Positions 27,801 to 37,118 of a stretch of DNA of 49,041 bases are shown piece after piece (the stretch's first letter is position 1; each line of letters starts with the position of its first letter). The notes under the pieces were generated by a model. The model was not told the origin of the DNA. It saw only the letters and a program-made list of their open reading frames with translations, and ran no database searches. The stretch is from Bacteroidaceae bacterium. Its GTDB lineage: Bacteria > Bacteroidota > Bacteroidia > Bacteroidales > Bacteroidaceae. The position numbers were made by a program, and so were the translations under genes. The stretch lies in the NCBI GenBank assembly GCA_017547205.1, contig JAFYQH010000028.1:1-49041 (forward strand), written 5' to 3'.

Positions 27801-28059
27801 TCTCGCTAGATTTTGATGTGATGTGCTTGAGATGCTCAACAGAGTTGAGTGTGTTCTCCAATGGTCGGCTGACATTGTTCTCGATATCCGATGCACTGGC
27901 TCCAGAATAACTCGTCATGACCATGATTGTATTGGTCTCGATGTCCGGAAGCAAGTCTATCGGAAGCTTCGAGAAAGAGAACAGACCGAATATAACGACC
28001 GCAATGAAGCATAGGGCGGTCATGATAGGTCTCTTTACCGAACTTTCAAATATGCTCAT
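24886..28059 (-). CDS. RND multidrug efflux permease (AcrB/HAE1 family)
   Basis: This inner-membrane proton antiporter exports drugs or other amphipathic compounds through a tripartite pump. The 1057 residues are typical. It has the usual twelve-helix plan with two large periplasmic loops. The proton-relay Asp pair is in IGNVVDDAIVVLENV. Characteristic blocks are SIFESSVKRPIMTALCFIAV at the start, the LPIDLLPDIETNTIMVMT region, and LIGIVVKNGIVLIDYTMLLR in the second half. A periplasmic loop holds a Gly-rich stretch (QLGGGGGGMGGQSG). The C-terminus is charged. The substrate is not predictable. It lies downstream of tetR, tolC and the adaptor gene. Confidence 0.95.
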   Translation of the reverse strand: MSIFESSVKRPIMTALCFIAVVIFGLFSFSKLPIDLLPDIETNTIMVMTSYSGASASDIENNVSRPLENTLNSVEHLKHITSKSSENISVITLEFEYGYDIDALTNDVRDKLDMVTSALPDEVNTPIIFKFSADMIPILMLSVKAEESLPALYKILDDNIANPLARIDGVGTVSISGAPKREINIYMDPVKMEAYNIPIETVSNVIATENRNVPGGNFDIGSNTYALRVEGEFDSPMEMMNLVVGTHNGANVYLKDIARIVDSTEERAQKAFTDGQQGAMIIIQKQTGGNSVAIANKVREELPKLQKRLPKDIEIGIIVDTSENIMHTVSTLSETIAYALLFVMLVVFIFLGRWRATVIIGITIPFSLIASFIYLLITDGSLNIISLSCLSIAIGNVVDDAIVVLENVTTHIERGSSPKSAAVHGTNEVAVSVIASTLTMLAVFFPLTMVTGMAGILFKQLGWMMCIIMVVSTVAALSLIPMLCSNMLKLQKKQSKLFKTLYTPIAKSLDKLDSWYAKRINWAVRHRWTVLICCFGLFFVSLMCASSIKSEFFPTQDNGRVAATLELPIGTRVEISQEVALKLTNTWKERYGDDLKVCNFRVGQADEDNVFASMSSNGSHIISFNISFVPLTEREIGLETICDQMRADIKNIPEIAKSNVQLGGGGGGMGGQSGASFEIYGYDFDVTDRLAKELAAELKKADVISQVNISRSDYQPEYQVDFDREKLAMHGLNLSTAATYLRNRFNGAMATYFREDGDEYDVKVRYEPTSRTSIADIENITIYSGTGKPVRIKELGKVVQRELPPTIERKDRERIVTVDAVMAAGAALSDGVEYGLNVIEKMDIPSGYNIDIAGSYEDQQESNADLGTLAILIVILVFIVMAAQFESLTYPFIIMFSIPFALSGVLLGLFLTGTNMNVMSILGAIMLIGIVVKNGIVLIDYTMLLRERGLGLIPATVRAARSRLRPILMTTLTTILGMVPLAVSQGVGAEMWRPMGIAVIGGLTISTIMTLIYTPVMFCVFGGNGIKRRRKSNKAKRELEAYWNEHKNDEQLISAKK

Positions 28060-28100
28060 ATCTCTTTGTTTTTATATTTGTGTTAATCAATAAGCTGCAA

Positions 28101-29120
28101 TCACTTTATAACTTCCACTTCCATACCGTCGCTTATGGCATTCTGTCCTGCTACTACAACCTGTGAGCCTGGCTCAACACCAGAAATCAGCTCATATCGG
28201 TTGTCCATGCGGCGGCCAAGCATTACCTTATTGTTCTTGACCTTACCGTTCTCGTATGTGAACACATAGTAGTCACCGCTTCCGGCCTGTTTTACAACAG
28301 CCGCATCGGGCACAACGACATGTTCTTTGGTACCGAAGTTTACAATAGCCTTGCCGTACATGCCTGGGCGTACCTTCATGTCGGTGTTTGCAAGAGTAAT
28401 CTCAACCGGGAATGTATGTGTTGCAGCATCAATGGTCGGGTAAATGATGTTTATCCTGCCGTCGAACTGCTGCTCACCGTATGTAGCGAACTGCAACTCC
28501 ACACCAAGGTTCTTATTAGTCTGGGCATAGTGTGACTCGCTCACGTTGATCTTCATCTTGACAGGAGTTATCTGCTCCACGACAAGTATAGGTTGTGAAC
28601 CATACATGTCACCGTTGTCATAGTTGCGTGCCGATACCACACCGTTTATCGGGCTTGTGAGTACAGTGTTCTCCATGCGGTTATCGAGTTGTTTCTTGCT
28701 TACCTCGATTTGTGTCCTTGCGTTGTCGTACTCTGCCTTTGATGTTCCGCCTACTTTGTACAGTTCCTCAACGCGCTTGAAGTCAACAAGCTGGTTCTCG
28801 TACTGCAGCTTCAGCTGGTCAAGGTTGCTGGCATCGAGCTGCACCAGCTTCTGTCCTTTCTTTACATGGTCGCCAACCTCGACAAAAATCCTGTCTATGC
28901 GCAGGGGCGAGTTAGGTATTATGTTGTTCTTGACCTCTGCCTCCACAGTTGTGGTGAACTCTTCAAGCTGTTCTACGGCTTCTGTACTTACCGTCGCAAT
29001 CTTAACGTTCGGTTTAACGCTCTGTGTGGCGGCTGCAGACTGCTCTGCGCTCTTGTCTGAACCTCCACATGAGATGAGCATCGCTGTTGCAATCGCAATA
29101 AATGTCAGATTCTTTTTCAT
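28101..29120 (-). CDS. RND efflux periplasmic adaptor lipoprotein
   Basis: This 339-residue membrane-fusion protein bridges the RND permease and the outer-membrane channel. The signal peptide ends in a lipobox (MLISCGGS, Cys18), so it is probably anchored by lipid. The order is a lipoyl/barrel-sandwich half (VGDHVKKGQKLVQLDASNLD), a helical hairpin (about 110-150), the second lipoyl half (TVLTSPINGVVSARNYDNGD), a beta-barrel and a membrane-proximal domain ending GQNAISDGMEVEVIK. It sits between tolC (16-base gap) and the permease gene. Confidence 0.94.
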   Translation of the reverse strand: MKKNLTFIAIATAMLISCGGSDKSAEQSAAATQSVKPNVKIATVSTEAVEQLEEFTTTVEAEVKNNIIPNSPLRIDRIFVEVGDHVKKGQKLVQLDASNLDQLKLQYENQLVDFKRVEELYKVGGTSKAEYDNARTQIEVSKKQLDNRMENTVLTSPINGVVSARNYDNGDMYGSQPILVVEQITPVKMKINVSESHYAQTNKNLGVELQFATYGEQQFDGRINIIYPTIDAATHTFPVEITLANTDMKVRPGMYGKAIVNFGTKEHVVVPDAAVVKQAGSGDYYVFTYENGKVKNNKVMLGRRMDNRYELISGVEPGSQVVVAGQNAISDGMEVEVIK

Positions 29121-29136
29121 AACTATTCTTATTTTT

Positions 29137-30462
29137 TTATTCTTTTCCCAAAACAGTATTCAATTCCGATTTTGCAACCAGATAGTCATATATTGAGTTG
29201 TTGTATGTCAATTTCGTGTTGGTGAGCGAAACCTGTGAATTTGTCAATTCGAGAATTGTGCCCTTGCCCACGTCATATCTTTTCTGGCTTATTTCCAACC
29301 CCTTCTCTGCAAGCTCAACAGCACTCTTGTTGCTTTCGAGCTGCTCTGCGCTCGCTGTCATATTGTCGACATAGCTCTGGGCCTGCATGTTGAGCATGCG
29401 CTCGGTGTTCATCCTTGTCTCGGCAAGCTGCTCCTGCTGTATCCTGTTGCTCTTCAGGCTGGTGAAGTTGCTTGCCTTGAACAGCGGTATGCTTAGCGAG
29501 AGGGTCAGTGACGAAGCGTTGCTCCAGTCATACTTTCTTACGTTCCAGTTCCTGTTTGACATTGACTGGTACTGGTAACTGCCTACCAGTGCAAGTGTCG
29601 GCAGGAACGAAGTCTTGAGTATGCTGCGCTGCTTGCCCAGAAGGTCGCTCTGCAGGTCGAGCTGCTTCAGGGCCGAGTTGCCTGTAAGGTCAATCTCGGT
29701 ACGGGCAGCCTGGGACATCTCTCCCTCATAGTTCTTCAGGTTGTCATCAACAACGAGCTCAACATCTGCTGTTATTCCCATAAGGACCTTGAGTTGCAGT
29801 TTGGCAATCTCCACGGCATTCTTGCCGCTTACGACCGATGGCCATGCGCTGTTCTTTTGCACCTCTGCGCTTATCTTGTCATATTCGCTTACGCGTCCCT
29901 GCTGGAACATTGCATTCACGATATTGAAGTTTGTCTCGGCGAGCTTGAAGTTTTCGCTCAATACATTGTATGAGTCCTGCGCCAGCATAAGCTGGTAGTA
30001 AGCCTTAGTAACCTGGTTTACAAGGTCAATCCTTGAACCGCGGCTCTTTTCAACGGCAAGCTTGAGGTCGCTCTTCGTAAGGCTCATTGTCTTGTAGACA
30101 GCCGGTGCATAGATAGGCAATGCAATCTGCAGTGCGCCGTTCCATGTGTTCGAGTCGTCATTACCCATCTTGAACGAACCCATGCTCGTCTTCATCTCGG
30201 CAACCTTTATGTTATATGTGACCGTACCGTCAATGCTTACGGTAGGCAGCAGGTTCTGCCAAGCCTCGCTCTTTGCAACCTCTTTCAGTTCTATCTCCTT
30301 TTCGGCAATCTTCATCGTCGGGTTGTCGCTGATAGCCAGTTCTATGGCCTTGTCAAGTGTGATGTGGAGTTCAGCCTTTGCTCCATCCTCCTGCGCAACT
30401 GCCGTCAACGTCAGTGCCGACAGCATTACAGCCACACCAATAAATCGCATTCTAAGATTCAT
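29137..30462 (-). CDS. TolC family outer-membrane efflux channel
   Basis: The protein (441 residues) has a signal peptide (to about residue 23, ...LTLTAVAQ) and two similar halves of long helices with short beta segments, the TolC/OEP plan. Typical elements are LDKAIELAISDNPTMKIAEK at the start, and in the second half AELAEKGLEISQKRYDVGKG-type helix and LELTNSQVSLTNTK. It would form the trimeric exit duct for the RND pump encoded downstream. The first gene after tetR, with an 7-base gap. Confidence 0.92.
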   Translation of the reverse strand: MNLRMRFIGVAVMLSALTLTAVAQEDGAKAELHITLDKAIELAISDNPTMKIAEKEIELKEVAKSEAWQNLLPTVSIDGTVTYNIKVAEMKTSMGSFKMGNDDSNTWNGALQIALPIYAPAVYKTMSLTKSDLKLAVEKSRGSRIDLVNQVTKAYYQLMLAQDSYNVLSENFKLAETNFNIVNAMFQQGRVSEYDKISAEVQKNSAWPSVVSGKNAVEIAKLQLKVLMGITADVELVVDDNLKNYEGEMSQAARTEIDLTGNSALKQLDLQSDLLGKQRSILKTSFLPTLALVGSYQYQSMSNRNWNVRKYDWSNASSLTLSLSIPLFKASNFTSLKSNRIQQEQLAETRMNTERMLNMQAQSYVDNMTASAEQLESNKSAVELAEKGLEISQKRYDVGKGTILELTNSQVSLTNTKLTYNNSIYDYLVAKSELNTVLGKE

Positions 30463-30469
30463 AGCTGTT

Positions 30470-31102
30470 TTATTTTATTTTTAGATATTCTTCTATTATT
30501 TCTTGTCCCTTAGGGGTTGATATTCCTCTCAGGTAAAACAATACGAGCGAGCGTCCCAGTTCGTCAAGGGTATATTTGCTCAGTTCGTTGCTTACATCCA
30601 TCTTCTTGACGGCAATTATCGCCTCAATGTCGCGTTGCAGGATGTACAGGAGAATCTCGAAGTTCGCATCCTCTCGGAAAAGCCCCTGTTTTCTCGCCAT
30701 CTCCATCCATGCAAGGAACTTCTTGTTATTTTTCTGCTCCCTTTTCCTGCTTCTCCTGCATATCTCGGGGTATTTTTCAATTTCCTTAAAGAAATTGCTG
30801 TTAACCATTTTCAGTTTGTCAAAGTAAAGGGAGTATAGCTTAAGGATTATGTCAAGAATATGGTTGGCATCGCGGATAATTCTTTTCGCTTCGTCCCTCA
30901 TCATCTTCTGTTGGAGCAGGAGCGACTCCAACAGAAGCTGTTCCTTGTCGCCGAAAAGCTCATAGATGGTGCGTTTTGACACAGAAAGAAGAGATGCGAT
31001 GTCGTCCATCTTCACCTCCTTTATGCCTTTCTCCAGAAACTGTTGCAGTGCAGTTTCTGTGATGAGCCTTTTAGTGTTCTCTCTTGTACCGTCTTCTTTC
31101 AC
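30470..31102 (-). CDS. TetR/AcrR family transcriptional regulator
   Basis: This 210-residue repressor-type protein has an N-terminal helix-turn-helix (about residues 10-60: TALQQFLEKGIKEVKMDD, ASLLSVSKRTIYELFGDKEQ), the classic TetR pattern, and an all-helical ligand-binding C-terminal part. It is the first gene of the efflux operon. A 28-bp palindrome overlaps its promoter, so it probably represses itself and the pump genes until an inducer binds. The ligand is unknown. Confidence 0.92.
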   Translation of the reverse strand: MKEDGTRENTKRLITETALQQFLEKGIKEVKMDDIASLLSVSKRTIYELFGDKEQLLLESLLLQQKMMRDEAKRIIRDANHILDIILKLYSLYFDKLKMVNSNFFKEIEKYPEICRRSRKREQKNNKKFLAWMEMARKQGLFREDANFEILLYILQRDIEAIIAVKKMDVSNELSKYTLDELGRSLVLFYLRGISTPKGQEIIEEYLKIK

Positions 31103-31122
31103 CCTTTTTCCCTTTTGCTTTG

Positions 31123-31154
31123 CAAAGTTACGACGAAAACTTTTTCAATGCAAA
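31123..31154 (-). promoter_or_regulatory. Promoter of the tetR-tolC-adaptor-RND operon
   Basis: On the minus strand TTTG (31151-31154), 20 bases, then TAACTTTG (31123-31130), a full match to the Bacteroidetes consensus. The predicted start near 31116 leaves only about 14 bases before the tetR ATG at 31102. Confidence 0.75.
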
Positions 31155-31162
31155 AAGTTTTC
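31135..31162. promoter_or_regulatory. Putative TetR operator
   Basis: A perfect palindrome with 11-bp arms GAAAACTTTTT (31135-31145) and AAAAAGTTTTC (31152-31162), spacer 6 bases. It covers the promoter's -33 element and most of the spacer before the -7 box. Size and symmetry are typical of TetR-family operators. A bound repressor would block RNA polymerase. Confidence 0.65.
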
Positions 31163-31220
31163 AGTGCAAAAATATTCCAAAATCAAATATTAATGATTTT
31201 TAATAGAGAAGTATCATAGC

Positions 31221-31260
31221 CAAGAGGCATGAATCGCAAAAATGCGATTCATGCCTCTTG
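31221..31260 (-). terminator. Terminator hairpin after the secA operon
   Basis: A perfect 18-bp stem (31221-31238 with 31243-31260, loop AAAA), 24 bases after the minus-strand stop at 31284. The U-tract on the minus side is weak. It separates this unit from the tetR promoter. Confidence 0.75.
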
Positions 31261-31283
31261 ATAATGTATGTTCTTTCTCTGGC

Positions 31284-31718
31284 TTATTCTTCAAGCAGTT
31301 GCTTGAGGAACTCGTTCATTTCCTCGTCGAACCCGGCAAGCAGGTCCTCGCTCAAGATTAGAGTATCGTCGTCAATGATAAGCAGGTCAACAATTGAAAC
31401 ATCATCGTCATCGGTCAGTACAAAAGAGTATGGCTTGGCGATGTTGAGACTTTCGAACATGCCCTTTTCCTGCATCTTCCCAAGTGTACTGCGGAGTTCC
31501 TTTTCAAAGATCTCCTCATTGTGTACCCCTTCCCACTCTATAATATGTACACGCGCGAGGGCATTGCCGTCATCGTCATGAATGCTCAGGTCGCCGTTCT
31601 CGCCGTTAACCTTGATGTGGAAGTCGGTTACTTTTGTCTCCTCTGCAGTGACATAGTTGCGTGCCATCTTCTCTATGGCATCCTGCAGCCTGTTTTGTGT
31701 TTCTCTGCTCAATGACAT
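31284..31718 (-). CDS. Acidic cytosolic protein of unknown function downstream of secA
   Basis: I do not recognise a named family. The 144 residues have no signal peptide or membrane helix and are strongly acidic (for example FVLTDDDDVSIVDLLIIDDD; the end is EEMNEFLKQLLEE). The first 25 residues form a basic amphipathic helix (ETQNRLQDAIEKMARNYV), then a beta-rich region (TDFHIKVNGENGDLSIHDDD). It starts 12 bases after the secA stop, so it is co-transcribed with secA, and no promoter is seen between them. The overall acid-rich alpha/beta appearance would suit a small partner or chaperone-like protein, but that is speculation. Confidence 0.75.
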   Translation of the reverse strand: MSLSRETQNRLQDAIEKMARNYVTAEETKVTDFHIKVNGENGDLSIHDDDGNALARVHIIEWEGVHNEEIFEKELRSTLGKMQEKGMFESLNIAKPYSFVLTDDDDVSIVDLLIIDDDTLILSEDLLAGFDEEMNEFLKQLLEE

Positions 31719-31730
31719 ATCGGTATGTTT

Positions 31731-34700
31731 TTAAAGGTTTTTGCCGTGGCAGTTCTTGAACTTCTTTCCGCTACCACATGGGCACGGGTCATTACGTCCT
31801 ACGGTCTTTTCGACGCGTACCGGTTCACGCTTGACGTTCTCGCGTGTATCACGCTGTGCAGCAGCCTGCTGGTTCGGGTCGTTCAAGTCTACCTTTGTCT
31901 CGTTGTACTTTTGCTGTGGCCTGTTGCGGTTTGGGTCAGGAGCAACCTTTACATTGTTCTGTTCCCTTTCTTGTATAGGAATCTGTCCGCGCATCAGTAT
32001 TGATACTGTCTGGTCGTTAATCTTGTTCACCATCTTGTCGAACAGTGTCACAGACTCCAATTTGAATATGAGCAATGGGTCCTTCTGCTCATAACTTGCA
32101 TTCTGTACCGAGTGCTTCAGGTCGTCGAGGTCGCGCAGGTTCTCCTTCCATGCGTTGTCGATGGTGTGGAGCAGTATTGCCTTTTCGAAGCTTTTTATAA
32201 CTTCTTTTCCTCTTGTCTCGTATGCAGCCTTGAGGTTTACCGGTATCTGATATACATGACGGCCGTCTGTTATAGGAACATATATGTGCTCCTCATGCAT
32301 TTCGGGGTGCTCCTTATATACGAAGTCGATGAACGGTAGTGCAATCTCGGCCATGCGCTCGGTGCGCAGTTTGAAACTTGCCATTGCAGCCTCGAAGCAC
32401 TTCTCGGCATTCTTCTCGGGGTTGCCCTTTGTGAACTCCTCCTCGGTTGTGATGGGGAGCTCAATTGCCAGCAGGCGCAGCATCTCCATCTTTGCATCCT
32501 CGAACGTGTAGTTCTCCACAATATGGCAACAACGGTCCCATACCATGTTCACAATGTCCATGCCAATGCGCTCTCCAATGAGTGCATGGCGACGTTTGGT
32601 ATATATTACAGTACGCTGCTTGTTCATCACGTCGTCGTATTCAAGCAAGCGTTTACGTATACCGAAGTTGTTCTCCTCAACCTTCTTCTGCGCGCGCTCG
32701 ATTGATTTCGAAATCATCGAGTGCTCAATCATGTCGCCGTCCTTGAATCCCACGAAGCGGCTGTCGAGAACCTTTGAAATGCGTTCCGAACCGAACAGGC
32801 GCATGAGGTTGTCTTCGAGCGATACGAAGAATACCGAAGAACCCGGGTCACCCTGTCGTCCCGCACGTCCGCGCAACTGGCGGTCCACACGGCGTGACTC
32901 GTGGCGCTCCGTACCGATGATGGCAAGACCTCCCGCATCGCGCACCTCCTTGCTCAACTTGATATCGGTACCACGACCGGCCATGTTTGTTGCAATGGTC
33001 ACGGTGCCCGAAAGACCAGCCTTGGCAACAATGTCAGCCTCCTTCTGGTGTAGCTTCGCGTTAAGTACATTGTGGGGTATCTTGCGCAGTGTAAGCAGTC
33101 GGCTCAGCAACTCCGAAATCTCTACCGATGTGGTACCTACGAGTACCGGGCGTCCCTCTTTTACAAGCCTGTCAACTTCCTCTATTACGGCATTGTACTT
33201 CTCGCGCTTCGTCTTATAGATGCGGTCGTTCATGTCCTTGCGCGCAATGGGGCGGTTGGTTGGTATCACCACCACGTCAAGCTTGTAGATATCCCAGAAT
33301 TCTCCTGCCTCGGTCTCGGCCGTACCGGTCATACCTGACAGCTTGTGGTACATGCGGAAGTAGTTCTGTAGCGTAATCGTCGCGAAAGTCTGTGAGGCAG
33401 CCTCTACCTTTACGCGCTCCTTGGCCTCGATAGCCTGGTGCAAGCCGTCCGAATAGCGGCGTCCCTCCATTATACGTCCGGTCTGCTCGTCTACAATCTT
33501 CACCTGGCCGTCCTCTGTCACCACATACTCGACATCGCGGTCGAACATCGTGTATGCCTTGAGAAGTTGGTTTATGGTGTGTACTCGCTCCGACTTGATT
33601 GCATAGTTCGTGAGCATCTGCTCCTTCTTGGCAACCTTCTCCTCGTTGCTGAGCGCGGCGTCATTCTCGAGCATCGACAACTCGGTTGCAATGTCGGGCA
33701 GCACGAACAGGTTCTGGTCCTCGGAGTTTCCGGTGATGAGCTCAATGCCCTTGTCTGTGAGGTCAACGCTGTTGCTCTTCTCGTCTATCACGAAATAGAG
33801 CGGTTCTACAGCCTCGGGCATACGGCGGTTGTTCTGCTCCATGTACACCTCTTCGGTCTTGAGAAGGCCGGTCTTTACGCCAGGTTCGCTCAACAGCTTT
33901 ATAAGCGGCTTGTTCTTGGGAAGAGCCTTGTGGCTGCGGAAGAGCGAGAGATAACCCTCGTTTACCTCATCCTTGTTGCTTGAATATATCTTTGTTCTAG
34001 CCTCGGCCAGGAACTGTGTCGCCAGTTTCTTTTGTGCCTCGACAAGCCTTTCCACCAATGGGCGGTACTCCTCGAACATCTGGTCGGCGTTGCGCGGAAC
34101 CGGTCCCGAAATGATGAGCGGTGTACGCGCGTCGTCAATAAGTACAGAGTCGACCTCGTCGACAATCGCGTAATTGTGTTGGCGCTGTACCAAGTCGCTC
34201 GGCTGAGTAGCCATGTTGTCGCGCAGGTAGTCGAATCCGAACTCATTGTTGGTACCGAATGTGATGTCGGCAAGGTATGCGTTGCGGCGCGCGTCCGAGT
34301 TGGGCTGGTGCTTGTCGATGCAATCGACGCTCAGTCCATGGAACATGTATAGCGGTCCCATCCACTCCGAGTCACGCTTTGCCAGGTAGTCATTCACTGT
34401 CACGACGTGAACACCGTTGCCGGTCAGTGCGTTCAGGAATACAGGCAGTGTCGCTACGAGAGTCTTTCCCTCACCGGTAGCCATCTCGGCAATCTTTCCC
34501 TTGTGCAGTACCACACCGCCGAAGAGCTGTACATCGTAGTGTACCATGTTCCACACTGTGTCGTTGCCGCCTGCCTGCCAGTGGTTGCGGTATATAGCAT
34601 TGTCACCGTCTATTGTGACGAAGTCGAACTTCGCGGCCAGTTTGCGGTCGAAGTCGTTGGCTGTAACCACAACCTCTTCGTTCTCGGCAAATCGGCGTGC

Positions 34701-35051
34701 GCTGTCCTTTACAATGGCGAACGCCTCGGGCAGAGCCTCGTCCAAAGCCTTGTCCAGTTTCTCGAGAACCTCCTTCTCCAGTTTGTCAATCTGGTTGAAT
34801 ACCGCTTCTCTCTTTTCAAGTTCGGTATTCTCAATGCTTGCCTTCAATTCGGCAATTCTGGCTCTTTCTTCGGTTACTGTACCCTGTATCTTCTCTCTCA
34901 ATGCTGCCGATGCTGCACGAAGCCCGTCGTTGCTGAGCTCCGAGATTGCAGGGTATGCAGCCTTTACTTTTTCCACCCAAGGCTGTATCTCGCGCATGTC
35001 GCGGCTAGCCTTGTTTCCGAACAGTTTGCTTATAAATTCGTTAAAACCCAT
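31731..35051 (-). CDS. secA: Protein translocase ATPase SecA
   Basis: This motor ATPase pushes preproteins through SecYEG. At 1106 residues it is longer than E. coli SecA (901), as usual in Bacteroidetes, owing to insertions in the N-terminal half and a longer C-terminal linker. Walker A is [10 protein letters not shown] and the [20 protein letters not shown] helicase block is present. The nucleotide-binding domain 2 has [12 protein letters not shown] and [25 protein letters not shown]. The zinc-binding C-terminus is [18 protein letters not shown], which binds SecB or ribosomes in other species. A TATCTTTG box (35115-35122, minus) lies 64 bases before the ATG. Confidence 0.98.
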   Translation of the reverse strand: MGFNEFISKLFGNKASRDMREIQPWVEKVKAAYPAISELSNDGLRAASAALREKIQGTVTEERARIAELKASIENTELEKREAVFNQIDKLEKEVLEKLDKALDEALPEAFAIVKDSARRFAENEEVVVTANDFDRKLAAKFDFVTIDGDNAIYRNHWQAGGNDTVWNMVHYDVQLFGGVVLHKGKIAEMATGEGKTLVATLPVFLNALTGNGVHVVTVNDYLAKRDSEWMGPLYMFHGLSVDCIDKHQPNSDARRNAYLADITFGTNNEFGFDYLRDNMATQPSDLVQRQHNYAIVDEVDSVLIDDARTPLIISGPVPRNADQMFEEYRPLVERLVEAQKKLATQFLAEARTKIYSSNKDEVNEGYLSLFRSHKALPKNKPLIKLLSEPGVKTGLLKTEEVYMEQNNRRMPEAVEPLYFVIDEKSNSVDLTDKGIELITGNSEDQNLFVLPDIATELSMLENDAALSNEEKVAKKEQMLTNYAIKSERVHTINQLLKAYTMFDRDVEYVVTEDGQVKIVDEQTGRIMEGRRYSDGLHQAIEAKERVKVEAASQTFATITLQNYFRMYHKLSGMTGTAETEAGEFWDIYKLDVVVIPTNRPIARKDMNDRIYKTKREKYNAVIEEVDRLVKEGRPVLVGTTSVEISELLSRLLTLRKIPHNVLNAKLHQKEADIVAKAGLSGTVTIATNMAGRGTDIKLSKEVRDAGGLAIIGTERHESRRVDRQLRGRAGRQGDPGSSVFFVSLEDNLMRLFGSERISKVLDSRFVGFKDGDMIEHSMISKSIERAQKKVEENNFGIRKRLLEYDDVMNKQRTVIYTKRRHALIGERIGMDIVNMVWDRCCHIVENYTFEDAKMEMLRLLAIELPITTEEEFTKGNPEKNAEKCFEAAMASFKLRTERMAEIALPFIDFVYKEHPEMHEEHIYVPITDGRHVYQIPVNLKAAYETRGKEVIKSFEKAILLHTIDNAWKENLRDLDDLKHSVQNASYEQKDPLLIFKLESVTLFDKMVNKINDQTVSILMRGQIPIQEREQNNVKVAPDPNRNRPQQKYNETKVDLNDPNQQAAAQRDTRENVKREPVRVEKTVGRNDPCPCGSGKKFKNCHGKNL

Positions 35052-35114
35052 ATTTTATATTTTTTTATTTTCAACTCGGTAATTACGCTTGCGCGTGCGT
35101 TCTAAAATATCATG

Positions 35115-35122
35115 CAAAGATA
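35115..35122 (-). promoter_or_regulatory. Probable -7 box of secA
   Basis: TATCTTTG on the minus strand, a full match to TAnnTTTG. No TTG is present at the -33 distance. About 64 bases before the secA ATG. Confidence 0.45.
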
Positions 35123-35257
35123 ATGATAAAAAGAATAACTCCTATTATGTTTTGTGTAATAAATTCTTCATTTCTATAATCTGTTACAAACAAATAGCAT
35201 GCCAAAGCAGTTTTTCTAATTTCTTTGTCATAGTGTCATGTTTTAATCTTTTTTGTT

Positions 35258-35265
35258 TATCTTCG
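35258..35265 (+). promoter_or_regulatory. Possible -7 box of the GH110 gene
   Basis: TATCTTCG on the plus strand, a one-base variant of TAnnTTTG, 18 bases before the ATG at 35283. The -33 element is not clear. Confidence 0.35.
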
Positions 35266-35282
35266 CAGAAATGTTTTGAATT

Positions 35283-37118
35283 ATGAAAAATGCACGCATC
35301 TTATTTGGAATGGCATTGATGTTCACATTGTTTTCTTGTGGAAACGGTACAAAATGCTATTATGGTTCTGATTTCGGTATCGTACCCGGTACAGGTGAGG
35401 ATATGACCGAGGAGTTCGCAAAGGCATTAGAGACCATCAAGGCTGAATGTAATGGCGAAATTCCGGCCCAGTTGCTGATTGACAGCGGTGAATACGATTT
35501 CTACCCCGACAGTGCCCTTGTGCGCGAGTACTATGTGTCGAACCACGACCAGGATAATCCTAAACGTGTGGCTTTGGCTCTTGAGGGTATGAAAAATTTC
35601 ACACTGAAGAACCTTCCAACACATACCGGCAGCGAATATGCCAATTTGATGATGAATGGTCGTATGTTGCCGGTTGCTATGGTCGACTGCGAAAATTGTA
35701 CGCTGGAAGGAATAGCTGTCGATACCCGTGTGCCACAGATTACTCAGGTCGAGGTGCTTGAGAATGCCGGAGGCTATATAACATACCGTATTGCACCGTA
35801 TGTAAACTACCGTATCGACAACGGACGCCTTGTCGTTTATGGCAGCAATTGGGAGTTCGTTCCCAGTTGGGGTATTGCCTTTGAAGGTGATACAAAACAC
35901 ATCATATACACCACGAGCGACATCGGTGTCGGCACTTCGGGTGTCGAGGAGATTGAACCCTATGTCATCCGCGCGCCCTGGAACGATGCACGTCTTGTTC
36001 CAGGCAGTGTCATTGCAATGCGCTCGTATGCCCGTCCCACACCAGGCATTTTTGTTACTGAGTGCAAGAATACAAACCTGTTGAATTCAAGAGTTTTTTA
36101 CGCCGAGGGTATGGGCTTGCTTGCGCAGATGAGCGAGAACATTACACTCGACCGTTTCTGCGTGTCACTGCGCGATAACGAACGCTACTTTACCACTCAG
36201 GCCGATGCCACCCACTTTTCGGGTTGTAAGGGTAAGATTACCTCTGTCAATGGCTTGTATGAGGGAATGATGGACGATGCAATTAATGTGCACGGAACAT
36301 ACCTGCGCGTCACCCAAAGACTCGATGACAACACTTTGGTAGGCCGTTATATGCATGGTCAGGCCTACGGCTTCTATTGGGGTGGCGCGGGTGACAGCGT
36401 GCAGTTCGTGCGTTCCGATGTAATGGAAATTACCGAGGGTAACCGCGTTGTGGAGATTGCGCCTTATGACAAGGAACAGCTTGCAGGTTGCAAGGAGTTC
36501 AAGATAAAGTTCGAGAAACCTTTGCCGGCCGACATTGCCAACGGAAAGTACGGCATCGAGAACCTCGAATGGACTCCCGAGGTCTACTTTGCAGGCAATA
36601 CAATACGCAACAACCGTGCGCGCGGTGCATTGTTCAGCACTCCAAAGAGCACGCTTGTCGAGAATAACCTCTTTGACCACACATCGGGCACGGCAATCCT
36701 GCTCTGCGGTGATTGCAACGGCTGGTTCGAGACAGGTGCATGCCGCGATGTGGTTATCCGCAATAATCGCTTTGTCAATGCGCTCACAAGCATGTTCCAG
36801 TTTACGAACGGCATAATCTCAATCTATCCCGAAATTCCCGACCTGGCATCGCAGACAAAATATTTCCATGGTGGTAACGGCAAGGGAGTTGTTATTGAGA
36901 ATAATACCTTTGAGACGTTCGATGCCCCGATAGTCTATGCCAAGTCACTCGATGGCTTGCGTTTTGTGGGTAACAAAGTGTTGCAGAACAACGATTACAA
37001 ACCATTCCACTGGAATACCCACCGCTTCCTTTTTGAGAAAGTCGTGAATGTGACAATCGAGAACAACGAGTTCGAAGGCGGCTTCGACAAGGAAAAGGAT
37101 GTGAAGAACAATTATTGA
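35283..37118 (+). CDS. GH110 alpha-1,3-galactosidase lipoprotein
   Basis: This enzyme removes terminal alpha-1,3-linked galactose, as in blood-group B and alpha-Gal epitopes, by an inverting mechanism. The 611 residues start with a lipoprotein signal (MFTLFSCGNG, Cys19). The rest is a right-handed parallel beta-helix with repeated short turns (VIRNNRFVNA, VVIENNTFETF, VTIENNEFEGG). The key conserved motif is GMMDDAINVHGTYLRV, with Asp331-Asp332, which in GH110 carries the catalytic acids. The overall sequence resembles Bacteroides GlaB-type enzymes, but the split between branched-B and linear-alphaGal specificity cannot be read from it. The stop overlaps the next gene's ATG (TGATG). Confidence 0.9.
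   Translation: MKNARILFGMALMFTLFSCGNGTKCYYGSDFGIVPGTGEDMTEEFAKALETIKAECNGEIPAQLLIDSGEYDFYPDSALVREYYVSNHDQDNPKRVALALEGMKNFTLKNLPTHTGSEYANLMMNGRMLPVAMVDCENCTLEGIAVDTRVPQITQVEVLENAGGYITYRIAPYVNYRIDNGRLVVYGSNWEFVPSWGIAFEGDTKHIIYTTSDIGVGTSGVEEIEPYVIRAPWNDARLVPGSVIAMRSYARPTPGIFVTECKNTNLLNSRVFYAEGMGLLAQMSENITLDRFCVSLRDNERYFTTQADATHFSGCKGKITSVNGLYEGMMDDAINVHGTYLRVTQRLDDNTLVGRYMHGQAYGFYWGGAGDSVQFVRSDVMEITEGNRVVEIAPYDKEQLAGCKEFKIKFEKPLPADIANGKYGIENLEWTPEVYFAGNTIRNNRARGALFSTPKSTLVENNLFDHTSGTAILLCGDCNGWFETGACRDVVIRNNRFVNALTSMFQFTNGIISIYPEIPDLASQTKYFHGGNGKGVVIENNTFETFDAPIVYAKSLDGLRFVGNKVLQNNDYKPFHWNTHRFLFEKVVNVTIENNEFEGGFDKEKDVKNNY

Noticed and set aside
35283-37118. Pectate lyase or polygalacturonase, because of the beta-helix
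   Set aside because: The conserved MDDAINVHG block and overall sequence fit GH110. Pectinase catalytic motifs are absent.
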